A stretch of 64,000 nucleotides of DNA from Paraburkholderia sabiae (GCF_030412785.1 NZ_CP125295.1:4464001-4528000); one strand, 5' to 3'; positions 42,465 through 50,983 are shown, numbered from the stretch's first letter. Numbers and translations are program-made. The notes: generated by a model from the sequence alone, not told the origin.

Positions 42465-43190
42465 ATGCGTATCGCCATTCTTCAACGCGACCCCATCCAA
42501 GGGAAGTTGCTGGAAAAAATCATCGTTCAGGCTGGCCACAGTTGCGCTCTATACGACGACGGCCTGACGCTCTCCAAGGTGCTCGCCCGCTCAACGGTCG
42601 ATCTGCTCGTGCTCGACTGGCACGCGCTGCGTCTGTCGGGCACCGACGTGCTCAAGGCCGTGCGTTCCGTCGGCGGCGAGCGGATGCCGGTGATATTCGC
42701 GTCGGCGGATGACTCGGAAGAGAGCGCTGTGCGCGCGTTCGTACTGGGCGCCGACGACTACGTCACACTGCCCGCGCGCCATGCCGAATTCCGCGAGCGG
42801 CTCTGCGCGCTGCTGCGCCGGGCGTATCCGGAGCGTTACGGCAAGGACAGCTTCGACGTCGGGCCGTATCACTTCGATACCCGCCGTCAACTCGTCACGC
42901 TGCGCGGCGCGCCCGTGCAGTTGTCGGGCACGCAGTACCGGCTGGCGTCGCTGTTCTTTTCGAATATCGGCCGCGTGCTGTCGCGCGATCACATCTTCGC
43001 GATGGTGTGGGGCCGCGAGTTCCGCGAAGTGACGCGCACGATCGACAGCCATGTGTCGCGCCTGCGTCTGCTGCTGCAGATCGAGCCGCACAACGACTTC
43101 CGTTTGCAGCCGGTTTATAAGAGCGGATATCGGCTGTTGCATTTGCGCACGAATGAGGAAGTCGTCGTGCCGCATGCTGAGGCGGCCTGA
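42465..43190 (+). CDS. OmpR-family response regulator with degenerate receiver
   Basis: A 241-residue response regulator; ATG at 42465 gives seven-base spacing to GGGGGG (an ATG three bases upstream is also possible). The receiver (residues 1-118) keeps the phospho-acceptor Asp51 (DLLVLDWHALRLSG). It lacks one of the paired acidic residues near position 8 (AILQRDPIQ) and has Leu102 where the switch Lys is expected (ADDYVTLPARHAEF instead of TKP). The C-terminal winged helix (about 135-235) is normal: LSGTQYRLASLFFSN, ILFAMVWG-like and RTIDSHVSRLRLLLQ. No sensor kinase is encoded beside it. It may act without phosphorylation. A UUCG-loop terminator follows. Confidence 0.88.
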   Translation: MRIAILQRDPIQGKLLEKIIVQAGHSCALYDDGLTLSKVLARSTVDLLVLDWHALRLSGTDVLKAVRSVGGERMPVIFASADDSEESAVRAFVLGADDYVTLPARHAEFRERLCALLRRAYPERYGKDSFDVGPYHFDTRRQLVTLRGAPVQLSGTQYRLASLFFSNIGRVLSRDHIFAMVWGREFREVTRTIDSHVSRLRLLLQIEPHNDFRLQPVYKSGYRLLHLRTNEEVVVPHAEAA

Positions 43191-43221
43191 TTGCAGCGCT
43201 CACGCAATGTGAGTGGTTTTC

Positions 43222-43250
43222 GCGGCGGCTTCGGCCGCCGCTTTCTTTTT
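43222..43250 (+). terminator. Intrinsic terminator with TTCG tetraloop
   Basis: Perfect 8-bp stem GCGGCGGC / GCCGCCGC around TTCG, followed by TTTCTTTTT, 31 bases after the response regulator stop. Confidence 0.88.
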
Positions 43251-43271
43251 CAGCTTCCCGTTTTCAGCGAA

Positions 43272-44177
43272 TCAAAGCTTCGGCAGTTCCGGCCGCGTTT
43301 CGATCGAGCGACGAATCAGTGCTTCGACAGCCTTGCGTTCGTCGCCGACGAGCGGCAGACGCGGCGGACGCACCGGCTCCGTGCCCAGCCCGACGATCGC
43401 TTCCGCCAGCTTGATGTTCTGCACGAGCTTCGCCGACACATCGAGCGCGAGCAGAGGCGCGAACCAGCGATAGATCGCGCGCGCTTCTTCGAGTCGTCCC
43501 GCCTTCAGCAGCTTGTAGATCGCGACGGTCTCATGCGGGAACGCGCAGACGAGTCCCGCGACCCAGCCGTGCGCGCCCATCAGAATCGCTTCCATCGCCA
43601 GATTGTCGACGCCGCACAGAACCGCGTAGCGGTCGCCGACTTCGTTGATCAGATCCGTCACGCGCCGCACGTCGCCGCACGACTCCTTGATCGCGACGAT
43701 CTTCTTCTCGTCGGCGATTTCGGCGAACATCTCGGGCGTCATGTCGACGCCGTACGCGAGCGGATTGTTGTAGATCATCAGCGGCAGCGGGCTCGCGTCG
43801 GCGACCATGCGGAAGTGGTTCAGCGTCTCGCGCCGGTCCGACAGATAGCGCAGGCCCGGCAGCACCATGTAGCCCGCGGCGCCGCGTTTTGCGCCTGCTT
43901 CGGCCTGACGGCAGCCGTCGAGCGTGCTGTTTTCGGCGATCGTCAGCAGCACGGGAACGCGGCCGCGCGAGGCTTCGACGGCGATGTCGAGCACCTGCAG
44001 CTTTTCATCGAGCGACAGCGTGGACGCTTCGCCGAGCGAGCCGCACACGATGATCCCATCGACGCCCGCCTCGATCTGCGCGTCGATATTTTTGGCCGTC
44101 GCCGCGCGATCTATGCTGAAATCCGCGTTGAACTTGGTGGTGACTGCGGGCAATACGCCTTCCCAGATATGCGCCAC
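43272..44177 (-). CDS. lhpC: Dihydrodipicolinate synthase-family deaminase of hydroxyproline catabolism
   Basis: A 301-residue TIM-barrel aldolase-type protein starting at GTG 44177 (AGGAGAG eight bases upstream). Family signs are CGSLGEASTLSLDEK (the GTTGE-type loop), the Schiff-base Lys in KKIVAIKESCGD and YNNPLAYGVD with the conserved Tyr. Standing divergent to the 4-hydroxyproline epimerase operon, it is best read as the deaminase turning cis-4-hydroxy-proline-derived pyrroline-4-hydroxy-2-carboxylate into 2-oxoglutarate semialdehyde. Lysine-biosynthesis DapA is the alternative but is unlikely in this context. The dehydrogenase that would finish the route to 2-oxoglutarate is not in the window. 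Confidence 0.85.
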   Translation of the reverse strand: MAHIWEGVLPAVTTKFNADFSIDRAATAKNIDAQIEAGVDGIIVCGSLGEASTLSLDEKLQVLDIAVEASRGRVPVLLTIAENSTLDGCRQAEAGAKRGAAGYMVLPGLRYLSDRRETLNHFRMVADASPLPLMIYNNPLAYGVDMTPEMFAEIADEKKIVAIKESCGDVRRVTDLINEVGDRYAVLCGVDNLAMEAILMGAHGWVAGLVCAFPHETVAIYKLLKAGRLEEARAIYRWFAPLLALDVSAKLVQNIKLAEAIVGLGTEPVRPPRLPLVGDERKAVEALIRRSIETRPELPKL

Positions 44178-44258
44178 GACTGCTCTCCTGAAAGTGATGA
44201 GTCGAGTGCAGTGTAAGCAGGGAATATTCGTGTGTCTTGCGTGAATCGCGCGTTCTGC

Positions 44259-44477
44259 GTGACGATTTCGGCATAGCGGTTGTGCGAGGGGAATCCCTGA
44301 TTTACGGTGCTTTCGGTGTTCGATGCGTGTTTTGTGCAGCGCATGACGCAACAAGATAGCCGAAACGATGACGCGGTCTCGCCCGACACGAAGCGCTTCT
44401 GCCAAGAGACAAACTGCACGTCGCGCATCAGCCTGTGAACTCCGAAGGCAATCGTGATGTTATGCCGAAATCGTCAC
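44259..44477. promoter_or_regulatory. 17-bp inverted repeat in the lhpC-lhpA divergent promoter region
   Basis: GTGACGATTTCGGCATA (44259-44275) recurs exactly, inverted, as TATGCCGAAATCGTCAC (44461-44477). A related ATAGCCGAAACGATGACG lies between them near 44356. The first is 82 bases before the lhpC start and the second 57 bases before the lhpA start. The 356-base intergenic region holds no gene. The repeats are probable binding sites for the cluster activator LhpR. Confidence 0.65.
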
Positions 44478-44533
44478 AATCCACGCGCAGCCGCTTCAAG
44501 ACTCTGCGACGCCGCGTTCCTACCATGAGCAGC

Positions 44534-45490
44534 ATGAAAACCTTGAACGTGATCGATTCGCACACGGGCGGTGAACCTACCCGCCTCGTCGTGTCAGGCG
44601 GCCCCGAACTCGGCGGCGGCACGCTCGCACAACGGCTCGACGTGTTTCGCACGCGCTTCGACGACTGGCGCGCGGGCGTCGTCACCGAGCCGCGCGGCTC
44701 CGATGTGGTCGTCGGCGCGCTGCTGTGCGAGCCGGATCGCAAGGAATGCGCGGCGGGCGTGATCTTCTTCAACAATGTCGGCTATCTGGGCATGTGCGGA
44801 CACGGGACGATCGGGCTCGTCGTGTCGCTGGCACACATGGGGCGCATCGGTCCGGGGCGGCATCTGATCGATACGCCCGTCGGCATCGTCGAGGCGACGC
44901 TGAACGACGACCACAGCGTGTCGGTGCGCAACGTGCCCGCGTACCGCCATCGCAAGGACGTGACGGTCGACGTGCCGGGCTTCGGCGCGCTGACGGGCGA
45001 TATCGCGTGGGGCGGCAACTGGTTCTTCCTCGTGTCCGGACATGGACGCTCACTGGACGCATCGAACATCGCCGAACTCACGCAGTTCAGTTCGGCGATC
45101 CGCGACGCGCTGATCGCGGCCGGGATCACAGGCACGAACGGCGCGCTGATCGATCACATCGAACTGTTCGGCCCGGGCTCGCGTGAAGGCCTCGACAGCC
45201 GCAGCTTCGTGCTGTGTCCCGGCAACGCATACGACCGCTCGCCGTGCGGCACGGGCACGAGCGCGAAGGTCGCGTGCCTCGCCGCCGACGGCAAGCTCGC
45301 GGCGGGCAAGGTGTGGCGCCAGGAGAGCATCATCGGCAGCGTGTTCGAGGCGAGCTACGTGGAAGGCGGCACGCACGAGGGCGTTGCTACCGTCATTCCG
45401 ACCATCACCGGTTACGCGCACATCATGGCCGAAAGCCGCCTGTGCTTCGACGAGCGCGATCCGTTCGCGTGGGGCATCAGAACGGTATGA
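44534..45490 (+). CDS. lhpA: 4-hydroxyproline 2-epimerase
   Basis: A 318-residue member of the proline racemase family that epimerises trans-4-hydroxy-L-proline to cis-4-hydroxy-D-proline. The two catalytic cysteines are Cys88 (MCGHGTIG) and Cys238 ([10 protein letters not shown]), both as in hydroxyproline epimerases rather than Thr variants that act as dehydratases. The start [20 protein letters not shown] is set by homology; ATGs at 44525 and 44435 are in frame but lack better ribosome sites. It opens the lhpABFE operon, overlapping lhpB by ATGA. Confidence 0.93.
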   Translation: MKTLNVIDSHTGGEPTRLVVSGGPELGGGTLAQRLDVFRTRFDDWRAGVVTEPRGSDVVVGALLCEPDRKECAAGVIFFNNVGYLGMCGHGTIGLVVSLAHMGRIGPGRHLIDTPVGIVEATLNDDHSVSVRNVPAYRHRKDVTVDVPGFGALTGDIAWGGNWFFLVSGHGRSLDASNIAELTQFSSAIRDALIAAGITGTNGALIDHIELFGPGSREGLDSRSFVLCPGNAYDRSPCGTGTSAKVACLAADGKLAAGKVWRQESIIGSVFEASYVEGGTHEGVATVIPTITGYAHIMAESRLCFDERDPFAWGIRTV

Positions 45491-46626
45491 CGGCGGGCAT
45501 GACGGCCGATGTCGTGATCGTCGGCGCGGGCATCGTCGGCGCGGCGTGCGCGGCGGAACTCGCGGCGCGCGGGCTGAACGTGACGGTGCTCGACGCGCGC
45601 GGCATCGGTGGCGGCGCGACGGCGGCGGGCATGGGACATATCGTCGTGATGAACGACACGCCTGCGGAATTCGCGTTGAGCCGTTATTCGTGCGACTTGT
45701 GGCTCGAACTCGCGCCGCAGTTGCGAACGCGCGACGCGTTCTCGCGCTGCGGCACGCTGTGGGTTGCCGCCGATGCCGAAGAACTCGACGCCGCGCGCGC
45801 CATGCACGCGGCCTACGCTGCACAGGGCATCGCGGCGGAAATGCTCGACGAGCGTGCGCTGTACGACTGCGAGCCGTCGCTCGCGCCGGGCATGGCGGGC
45901 GGATTGCGCATCGAACACGACAGCATCGTGTATGCGCCGTCCGCTGCGCAATGGCTGCTCACGCAGTCGCCGGGCGCTGCGCGCATCGACGTGCGGCTGG
46001 ATGCGCCTGTCGCGAATGTCGGTGCTCATCAGGTCACGCTGGCGAATGGCGAGCGGATCGGCGGCGCGCATGTCGTCGTCGCGAACGGATTGCAGGCGCG
46101 CGAACTTGTGCGAGGCTTGCCCTTGCAGCCGAAAAAAGGCCACTTGCTGATCACCGACCGTTATCCGGACTTCATTCGTCATCAACTGCTCGAACTCGGC
46201 TACATCAAGAGCGCGCATCACGCGACGGGCACCTCCGTCGCGTTCAACGCGCAGCCGCGGCCCACGGGACAATTGCTGATCGGCTCGTCGCGTCAGTTCG
46301 ATACGACGGACGCCGCCGTCGACATGCCCGTGCTCGCCCGCATGCTGCAACGCGCGGCGCGCTATCTGCCCGCACTGCCGACGCTCAACGGTATCCGCGC
46401 CTGGACGGGTTTTCGCGCGGCGTCGCCCGATGGCATGCCGCTGATCGGCCCCGCCGGCGATGCCGCGCCGGGCGTGTGGCTCGCCGTCGGTCACGAAGGG
46501 CTTGGCGTGACGACATCGCTCGGCACCGCGCAGTTGCTCGCCGCGCAGATCACGCAGACGGCAGCCGCGATTGCCGCCGATCCGTTTTTGCCCGCGCGTT
46601 TCGAATTCGGAGCGTGCCATGCGTGA
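45487..46626 (+). CDS. lhpB: D-hydroxyproline dehydrogenase, FAD-dependent beta subunit
   Basis: A 379-residue FAD protein of the D-amino acid oxidase fold. The dinucleotide motif [20 protein letters not shown] sits at the N-terminus; a second conserved block near the C-terminus ([20 protein letters not shown]) closes the FAD site. It oxidises cis-4-hydroxy-D-proline as the catalytic subunit of a three-part LhpBEF complex. ATGA overlap with lhpA and an 8-base overlap with lhpF show tight coupling. Confidence 0.9.
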   Translation: MTAGMTADVVIVGAGIVGAACAAELAARGLNVTVLDARGIGGGATAAGMGHIVVMNDTPAEFALSRYSCDLWLELAPQLRTRDAFSRCGTLWVAADAEELDAARAMHAAYAAQGIAAEMLDERALYDCEPSLAPGMAGGLRIEHDSIVYAPSAAQWLLTQSPGAARIDVRLDAPVANVGAHQVTLANGERIGGAHVVVANGLQARELVRGLPLQPKKGHLLITDRYPDFIRHQLLELGYIKSAHHATGTSVAFNAQPRPTGQLLIGSSRQFDTTDAAVDMPVLARMLQRAARYLPALPTLNGIRAWTGFRAASPDGMPLIGPAGDAAPGVWLAVGHEGLGVTTSLGTAQLLAAQITQTAAAIAADPFLPARFEFGACHA

Positions 46627-46891
46627 TGCGCTTCTTTCACACGTTCGTCTGACGATCGACGGCGAATCTATCGAGGTCGAAAAAGGCGCGACCATCGCCG
46701 CCGCGCTGGCAATCTGCGGCGCGAGCGCATCGGGCACGCGCACTTCCGTGAGCGGCGAGCCGCGCGCGCCGCTGTGCGGCATGGGCGTGTGCCAGGAATG
46801 CCGCGTCACCGTCGATGGACGCGCGCATGTGCTCGCGTGTCAGACCTTGTGCCGCGACGGCCAGAACGTGCAAACCACGAGGCCGCGATGA
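46619..46891 (+). CDS. lhpF: D-hydroxyproline dehydrogenase, small [2Fe-2S] subunit
   Basis: A 90-residue ferredoxin-like subunit beginning [20 protein letters not shown]. Four cysteines are placed for one plant-type [2Fe-2S] cluster: CGMGVCQEC plus the distal VLACQT. It passes electrons between the flavin subunits of the heteromeric dehydrogenase. It overlaps both neighbours (8 bases with lhpB, ATGA with lhpE), as in other heteromeric sarcosine/hydroxyproline oxidase operons. Confidence 0.88.
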   Translation: MRDALLSHVRLTIDGESIEVEKGATIAAALAICGASASGTRTSVSGEPRAPLCGMGVCQECRVTVDGRAHVLACQTLCRDGQNVQTTRPR

Positions 46892-48171
46892 ACGATCAGC
46901 ACTTCGATATCGTCGTCGTGGGCGCGGGACCGGCAGGTCTTGCCGCTGCGCGTGAAGCCGCGCAGGCGGGCGCGCGCGTTGCCGTGCTCGACGACAATCC
47001 GCGCGCGGGCGGTCAGGTGTGGCGCAACGGGCCGGCGCATCCGCCATCCGATGCACTGAGCGCGCTGCTGCACGGCATCGCCGCGAAGGGCAACGTGACG
47101 CTGACGTGCGCCGCGCGCATCGTCGCGCCGCTCGACGGACGCCGGTTGCTTATCGAATCGACGGAATACGGCGGCGCGTGCATCGGCTACGACCGCCTGA
47201 TTCTCGCGACGGGCGCGCGCGAGCGGCTGTTGCCCTTCACCGGCTGGACGCTGCCCGGCGTGACGGGCGCGGGCGGCCTGCAGGCGCTGATCAAGGGCGG
47301 CGTGCCCGTGCGCGGCGAACGCATCGTGATCGCGGGCAGCGGGCCGTTGCTGTTCGCGTCGCTCGCGACCGCGCGTGCGGCGGGCGCGCGCGTGGTGGCC
47401 GTCGTCGAACAGGCGACGCTCGCGTCGGTGATGCGCTTCGGCCTCTCGCTCGCGGCGACGCCCGCAAAGCTCGTGCAAGCAGCGCAACTGACGCGCGGCT
47501 TGACGGGCTTTCGCTATCTGACGTCGAGCGTGGTGCGCGCGGCGCAGGGCGATGGACGCGTCGAACGCGTGATCGTCGAACGCGAAGGCGGACGCAGCGA
47601 GACTATCGATTGCGACCGCATCGCGTGCGGTTACGGTCTGGTGCCGAATACGACGCTTGCCCGCGCGCTCGGTTGCGCGACGCGCGACGACGGTGCGATC
47701 GCCGTCGACGATGCGCAGCGCACGTCCGTCGCCGATGTGTTTGCGGCGGGCGAGTGTACGGGCATCGGCGGAATGGAGCGGGCACGCGTGGAAGGACGGA
47801 TTGCAGGTTTCGGCGCGATCGGCGTCGAACCCGAGGATGGGTTGAAGCGCGAACGCGCGCGCTGGCAGCGATTCGCGGCGCGCGTCGATACGGCCTTCAC
47901 GTTGCGCGACGGAGTCAGGCAACTGCCCGCCGACGATACGCTGCTGTGCCGCTGCGAAGACGTGTCGGTTGGCGAGGTGCGCGCGCAGCGCAACTGGCGC
48001 GATGCGAAGCTGCATACGCGCTGCGGCATGGGCGCGTGTCAGGGGCGCATCTGCGGCGGCGCGGCGCAGACGTGGTTTGGTTGGGACGTGACGCAGGTTC
48101 GTCCGCCCATTCATCCTTCGCAGATCGGCACGCTGATGCTCGCTGCGCAGACAGAAGACAACGCCGATTGA
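46888..48171 (+). CDS. lhpE: D-hydroxyproline dehydrogenase, alpha subunit (FAD/NAD-type with BFD-like domain)
   Basis: A 427-residue pyridine-nucleotide-disulfide-type flavoprotein. The N-terminal FDIVVVGAGPAGLAAAREAA binds FAD, a second Rossmann motif (GERIVIAGSGPLLFASLATA) lies near residue 150, and DVFAAGECTGIGGMERA completes the flavin site. The C-terminal 60 residues form a BFD-like iron-sulfur domain with LLCRCEDVSVGEV and RCGMGACQGRICGG. Final gene of lhpABFE. The electron acceptor of the complex is probably the respiratory chain, by analogy. Confidence 0.9.
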   Translation: MNDQHFDIVVVGAGPAGLAAAREAAQAGARVAVLDDNPRAGGQVWRNGPAHPPSDALSALLHGIAAKGNVTLTCAARIVAPLDGRRLLIESTEYGGACIGYDRLILATGARERLLPFTGWTLPGVTGAGGLQALIKGGVPVRGERIVIAGSGPLLFASLATARAAGARVVAVVEQATLASVMRFGLSLAATPAKLVQAAQLTRGLTGFRYLTSSVVRAAQGDGRVERVIVEREGGRSETIDCDRIACGYGLVPNTTLARALGCATRDDGAIAVDDAQRTSVADVFAAGECTGIGGMERARVEGRIAGFGAIGVEPEDGLKRERARWQRFAARVDTAFTLRDGVRQLPADDTLLCRCEDVSVGEVRAQRNWRDAKLHTRCGMGACQGRICGGAAQTWFGWDVTQVRPPIHPSQIGTLMLAAQTEDNAD

Positions 48172-48242
48172 CCGATGCTGGCCGATTGACGCGCGCATCC
48201 AATGCAGGCGCTCACGATTTTCTTCCCCAAAGCGCGCCGCCC

Positions 48243-48248
48243 TATAAT
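48243..48248 (+). promoter_or_regulatory. Consensus -10 box before lhpR
   Basis: A perfect TATAAT 69 bases before the lhpR start. The matching -35 region (TTCTTC at 48220) is weak, as expected for an activated or low-level promoter. Confidence 0.45.
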
Positions 48249-48317
48249 CGATCAGCCCCGCGCGTGCCTGCCGCGGCCATCTTCACGTCCTCGCCGTCCA
48301 TGCATGGAATTCGCACG

Positions 48318-49103
48318 ATGAACACGTTCGCTTCTGCGCTCGATGCGCCAGTTGGGCTCGATTCGGGCGATGCTGCGCTGGCCGGCATGCTCTCGCATTT
48401 CGCGCTGCTGGAACCCGTCTTCGACGCGATGCCCGACATCGTGTTCTTCGTGAAGGATGCGCAGGCGCGCTATGCGCTCGTCAATCGCACGCTCGTGTCG
48501 CGTTGCGGATTCAAGGAGAAGGAGAAACTGCTGGGCAAGACGGCCGAGGACGTGTTCCCGAGCCGCTTCGGCCGCATCTACACGGCGCAGGACAAAGCCG
48601 TGATCCATGTCGGCAGCCAGATGGTCGATCAGCTGGAACTGCACCTGTATCCGGGCCGGCAGCCCGGCTGGTGCCTGACCTGCAAGCAGCCTTTGCGCGA
48701 TTCGGAGGGGCGCGTCGTCGGGCTGGCGGGTATTTCGCGCGATCTGCGCGCCGACGAAAGCAGTCACCCGGCGTACAGCCGGCTCGCGACGGTCGTCCAG
48801 TATCTGCAAGAGAACTACGTGCAGCCGCTCAATCTGAAGCAGCTTGCCGCGATGGCCGATATGTCGGTGGCGCAGCTCGAACGATACTTCCACAAGGTGT
48901 TTCATCTGACGCCGCGTCAGGTGCTGCTGAAGACACGGCTCGATGCGGCGACGGCCTTGCTCGTGTCGCACGACAAGGTCACGGACGTCGCCGCGCTGTG
49001 CGGCTACACGGATCACAGCGCGTTCACGCGGCAGTTCAAGGCAACCGTCGGTGTGACGCCGACTGAATACCGGATGCTGTTGCACGGCACGTCGCGCGGT
49101 TAA
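48318..49103 (+). CDS. lhpR: PAS-AraC transcriptional regulator of hydroxyproline catabolism
   Basis: A 261-residue regulator. Residues 35-150 form a PAS sensor (DAMPDIVFFVKDAQARYALV, RCGFKEKEKLLGKTAEDVFP). Residues 165-258 form the AraC double helix-turn-helix (LNLKQLAAMADMSVAQLERY, VTDVAALCGYTDHSAFTRQF, GVTPTEYRMLL). The start MNTFASALDAPVG at 48318 is favoured by GGAAT; ATG 48300 is an alternative. Placed just after lhpE on the same strand but with its own promoter, it is the likely activator acting on the repeats between lhpC and lhpA. Confidence 0.86.
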   Translation: MNTFASALDAPVGLDSGDAALAGMLSHFALLEPVFDAMPDIVFFVKDAQARYALVNRTLVSRCGFKEKEKLLGKTAEDVFPSRFGRIYTAQDKAVIHVGSQMVDQLELHLYPGRQPGWCLTCKQPLRDSEGRVVGLAGISRDLRADESSHPAYSRLATVVQYLQENYVQPLNLKQLAAMADMSVAQLERYFHKVFHLTPRQVLLKTRLDAATALLVSHDKVTDVAALCGYTDHSAFTRQFKATVGVTPTEYRMLLHGTSRG

Positions 49104-49125
49104 TGGGCCGATCAGTCAGCGAACG

Positions 49126-49461
49126 ATGCCCGTGCGCCGTCAAAAGCTTCGCTACTACGTGTACGTGGTTGCGCTCGACGATACCGTCTGGAACGAGGCG
49201 CGCTTTCGTCGCGCGAATCCCGATTATCGGTTCGAACGTCCGTGCGTGTATGTGGGGATGACGGGACTGGACCCGGATCTGCGCTTCGACCGGCACAAGG
49301 CGGGCATCCAGTCGAATCGCTATGTGCGGGACTTCGGTTTACGGCTGATGCCGGAACTGTACGACGTATTCAATCCGATGCCTTACGACGGTGCGCGCGA
49401 CATGGAGGTCGAACTGGCGATCGGGTTGCGCGAAGCAGGCTACGCGGTCTGGCAGGCGTGA
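49126..49461 (+). CDS. GIY-YIG-like small protein
   Basis: A 111-residue protein whose first half matches the GIY-YIG nuclease pattern: KLRYYVYVVALDD, then CVYVGMTGLDPDLRF with the Tyr-Val-Gly turn and the downstream Arg, then DRHKAGIQSNRYVRDFG. The final part MEVELAIGLREAGYAVWQ contains a Glu in the region where the metal ligand is expected. It stands alone without extra DNA-binding domains, similar to UvrC- or Slx1-like single domains. Whether it cuts DNA is unknown. Start codon ATG at 49126; no strong ribosome site. Confidence 0.7.
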   Translation: MPVRRQKLRYYVYVVALDDTVWNEARFRRANPDYRFERPCVYVGMTGLDPDLRFDRHKAGIQSNRYVRDFGLRLMPELYDVFNPMPYDGARDMEVELAIGLREAGYAVWQA

Positions 49462-49473
49462 GACTGCATCGGC

Positions 49474-49785
49474 TTATTTGACGCCGAGTCCGCGCAGAAT
49501 GGCGTTGCCTTCGGGCGTCAGACGAATGTGCGATTCGCCGGCATCCGTGGCGACGGTTTCGACGAGGCCAGCTTCCTGGAGCGTCGGAATTTCTGGTTTG
49601 GCGAACGCGGCCATCGGCGCATGCAGCAGGAGCAGCAGCGTCGCGAGTTCATGCGGGCTCAGGAGCCGGCGCAAAATGTTCGTCTTCTTCGGCGCTGCCT
49701 TCGTGGCGGCGGCCTGCGCGGATGCGGCCGGTGAGCCGGCTGCGATGCGCTGAGTCAAGTCGTTGCGGTCTTTGTAGTAATCCAT
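49474..49785 (-). CDS. Small winged-helix-like protein
   Basis: A 103-residue protein starting MDYYKDRNDLTQRIAAGSPA, with an Ala-rich linker to a C-terminal domain (LSPHELATLLLLLHAPMAAF, EIPTLQEAGLVETVATDAGE, IRLTPEGNAILRGLG). That second part has the helix-strand order of a MarR-type winged helix, including the LTxEG wing motif. It may bind DNA or be a structural relative. I know no function for it. It converges on the GIY-YIG-like gene with a 12-base gap. Confidence 0.72.
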   Translation of the reverse strand: MDYYKDRNDLTQRIAAGSPAASAQAAATKAAPKKTNILRRLLSPHELATLLLLLHAPMAAFAKPEIPTLQEAGLVETVATDAGESHIRLTPEGNAILRGLGVK

Positions 49786-49922
49786 CCTTGGCACCTTGAG
49801 CAGAACGCGGGTCAGTGTCAAAGACGAATGCTGACGGGCAAGACTTAAACGATTCTTAAACCATCCGCGCGACGGCCTTGCGGGCGCGTAAAAGTTGTTA
49901 CACCCAGTTACGCCGTTCGCGC

Positions 49923-50261
49923 TCAGGGCGCGCATTCCTTGCTAGCGCCTTCGATCCACAGATTGGACGTATTGCGTTTGCCAGCGTAGTAGCGGAACGT
50001 CGTGCCGCCGTTGTCGGCGCGGACCTTGACGATGTTGGATTCGCCGAAGTCGAGCATCTGGCCTTGCGGAATCGGCGTGGTCTTGACGGGGTTGTCGTGC
50101 TTTGCCGCGGCTTGCGTCATGCACTGGATGACGTCGCTGACGGGGCGACTCGTCATGTTGTCCTTCATCGGATCGCCGGCATCGGGGTTGTGCGACGCCT
50201 GATATTGCGCGCAGGCGGCGAGAAACAGCGGAACGGACAGGGTAACGGCTAGCTTCCTCAT
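49923..50261 (-). CDS. Hypothetical lipoprotein
   Basis: A 112-residue protein with a lipoprotein signal (MRKLAVTLSVPLFLAACAQY; lipobox FLAAC, Cys17), so it should be lipid-anchored, probably in the outer membrane facing the periplasm. AAGGAGA precedes the ATG. The mature part has a helical segment with one Cys (VSDVIQCMTQAAAKH), a beta-rich end (IVKVRADNGGTTFRYYAGKR) and a final Cys that could form a disulfide with it. No recognised domain. Confidence 0.8.
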   Translation of the reverse strand: MRKLAVTLSVPLFLAACAQYQASHNPDAGDPMKDNMTSRPVSDVIQCMTQAAAKHDNPVKTTPIPQGQMLDFGESNIVKVRADNGGTTFRYYAGKRNTSNLWIEGASKECAP

Positions 50262-50409
50262 AAGTCTCCTTCGTCGATGGGTCGACGTTCGCGTGTGCGG
50301 AACCGCAAATGAATCGGGGAATTATATCGGTGCAAGCGTTATGCCTAAGGTTTTTGCGCAGCAGGGGTGTGCGTGGGTTTTGGTGTTTTGGTTTTTGCTT
50401 TTGGTTTTT

Positions 50410-50943
50410 GGCTGGCATCCGCGAATTCGTATCCGTACTTCACGCGTTGCCCCTGTGCGGGGCGGCACCTACTTTTCTTTGCCGCTGCAAAGAAAAGTAG
50501 GCAAAAGAAAGCCGCTTCAAACCTCCGGTGCCTGCCAGGATAACGCCACGGCGCACGTTCTTTGCGCTGTCGCGCAGTGACGCAAACACTCCGTAGAAAG
50601 CCCGCAGTCAGGCGCGCGCGGCGCGAAAGATGACATCCACCCGGGGCACATTCGGTCGGCACGTTTTTTTGGCTTTGCCGTCGGTCTGATTGCGGCGGTA
50701 TGTGCTCCAGACTGTGCGCGGGGTTTTCGCGCCGTGCGCGGTTGACTGCGGGCTTTCTACAGAGTGCGGAAGTCACTGCGCGACAGGTCAACTGCGGCAT
50801 GCCGTAGTGCGAACCTGGCGGGCACTGGAGGTTCAAAAGCGGCTTTCTTTTGCCTACTTTTCTTTGCCGCTGCAAAGAAAAGTAGGTGCCGCCCCGCACA
50901 GGGGCAACGCATGAAGCACAGAAAGCAAAACGCGGATGCCAGC
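50410..50943. repeat. 534-bp fold-back inverted-repeat element, copy 2
   Basis: Second copy of the element at 36815-37347, same orientation and about the same length, with many scattered differences. Ends are GGCTGGCATCCGCG (50410-50423) and the complementary CGCGGATGCCAGC (50931-50943). The long arms with CCTACTTTTCTTTGC palindromes lie at about 50453-50522 and 50840-50908, and the structure is centred near 50677. The surrounding non-coding sequence (50340-50410 G/T-rich; 50944-50983 A/C-rich with four ACACCAA units) extends the symmetry. Frames inside (for example RGGTYFSLPLQRKVGKRKPL) come from the repeat and are not genes. Confidence 0.88.
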
Positions 50944-50983
50944 GCAACAACAGCAACACCAAACACCAAACACCAAACACCAA

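Noticed and set aside
50293..50580. Frames in repeat copy 2 giving RGGTYFSLPLQRKVGKRKPL
   Set aside because: Repeat-derived, no ribosome site, and no synonymous pattern of a coding gene.
50957..50983. Four ACACCAA units as a possible CRISPR-like or variable-number repeat
   Set aside because: Seven-base units without spacers, confined to the A/C-rich flank of the fold-back element. No CRISPR array structure anywhere in the window.
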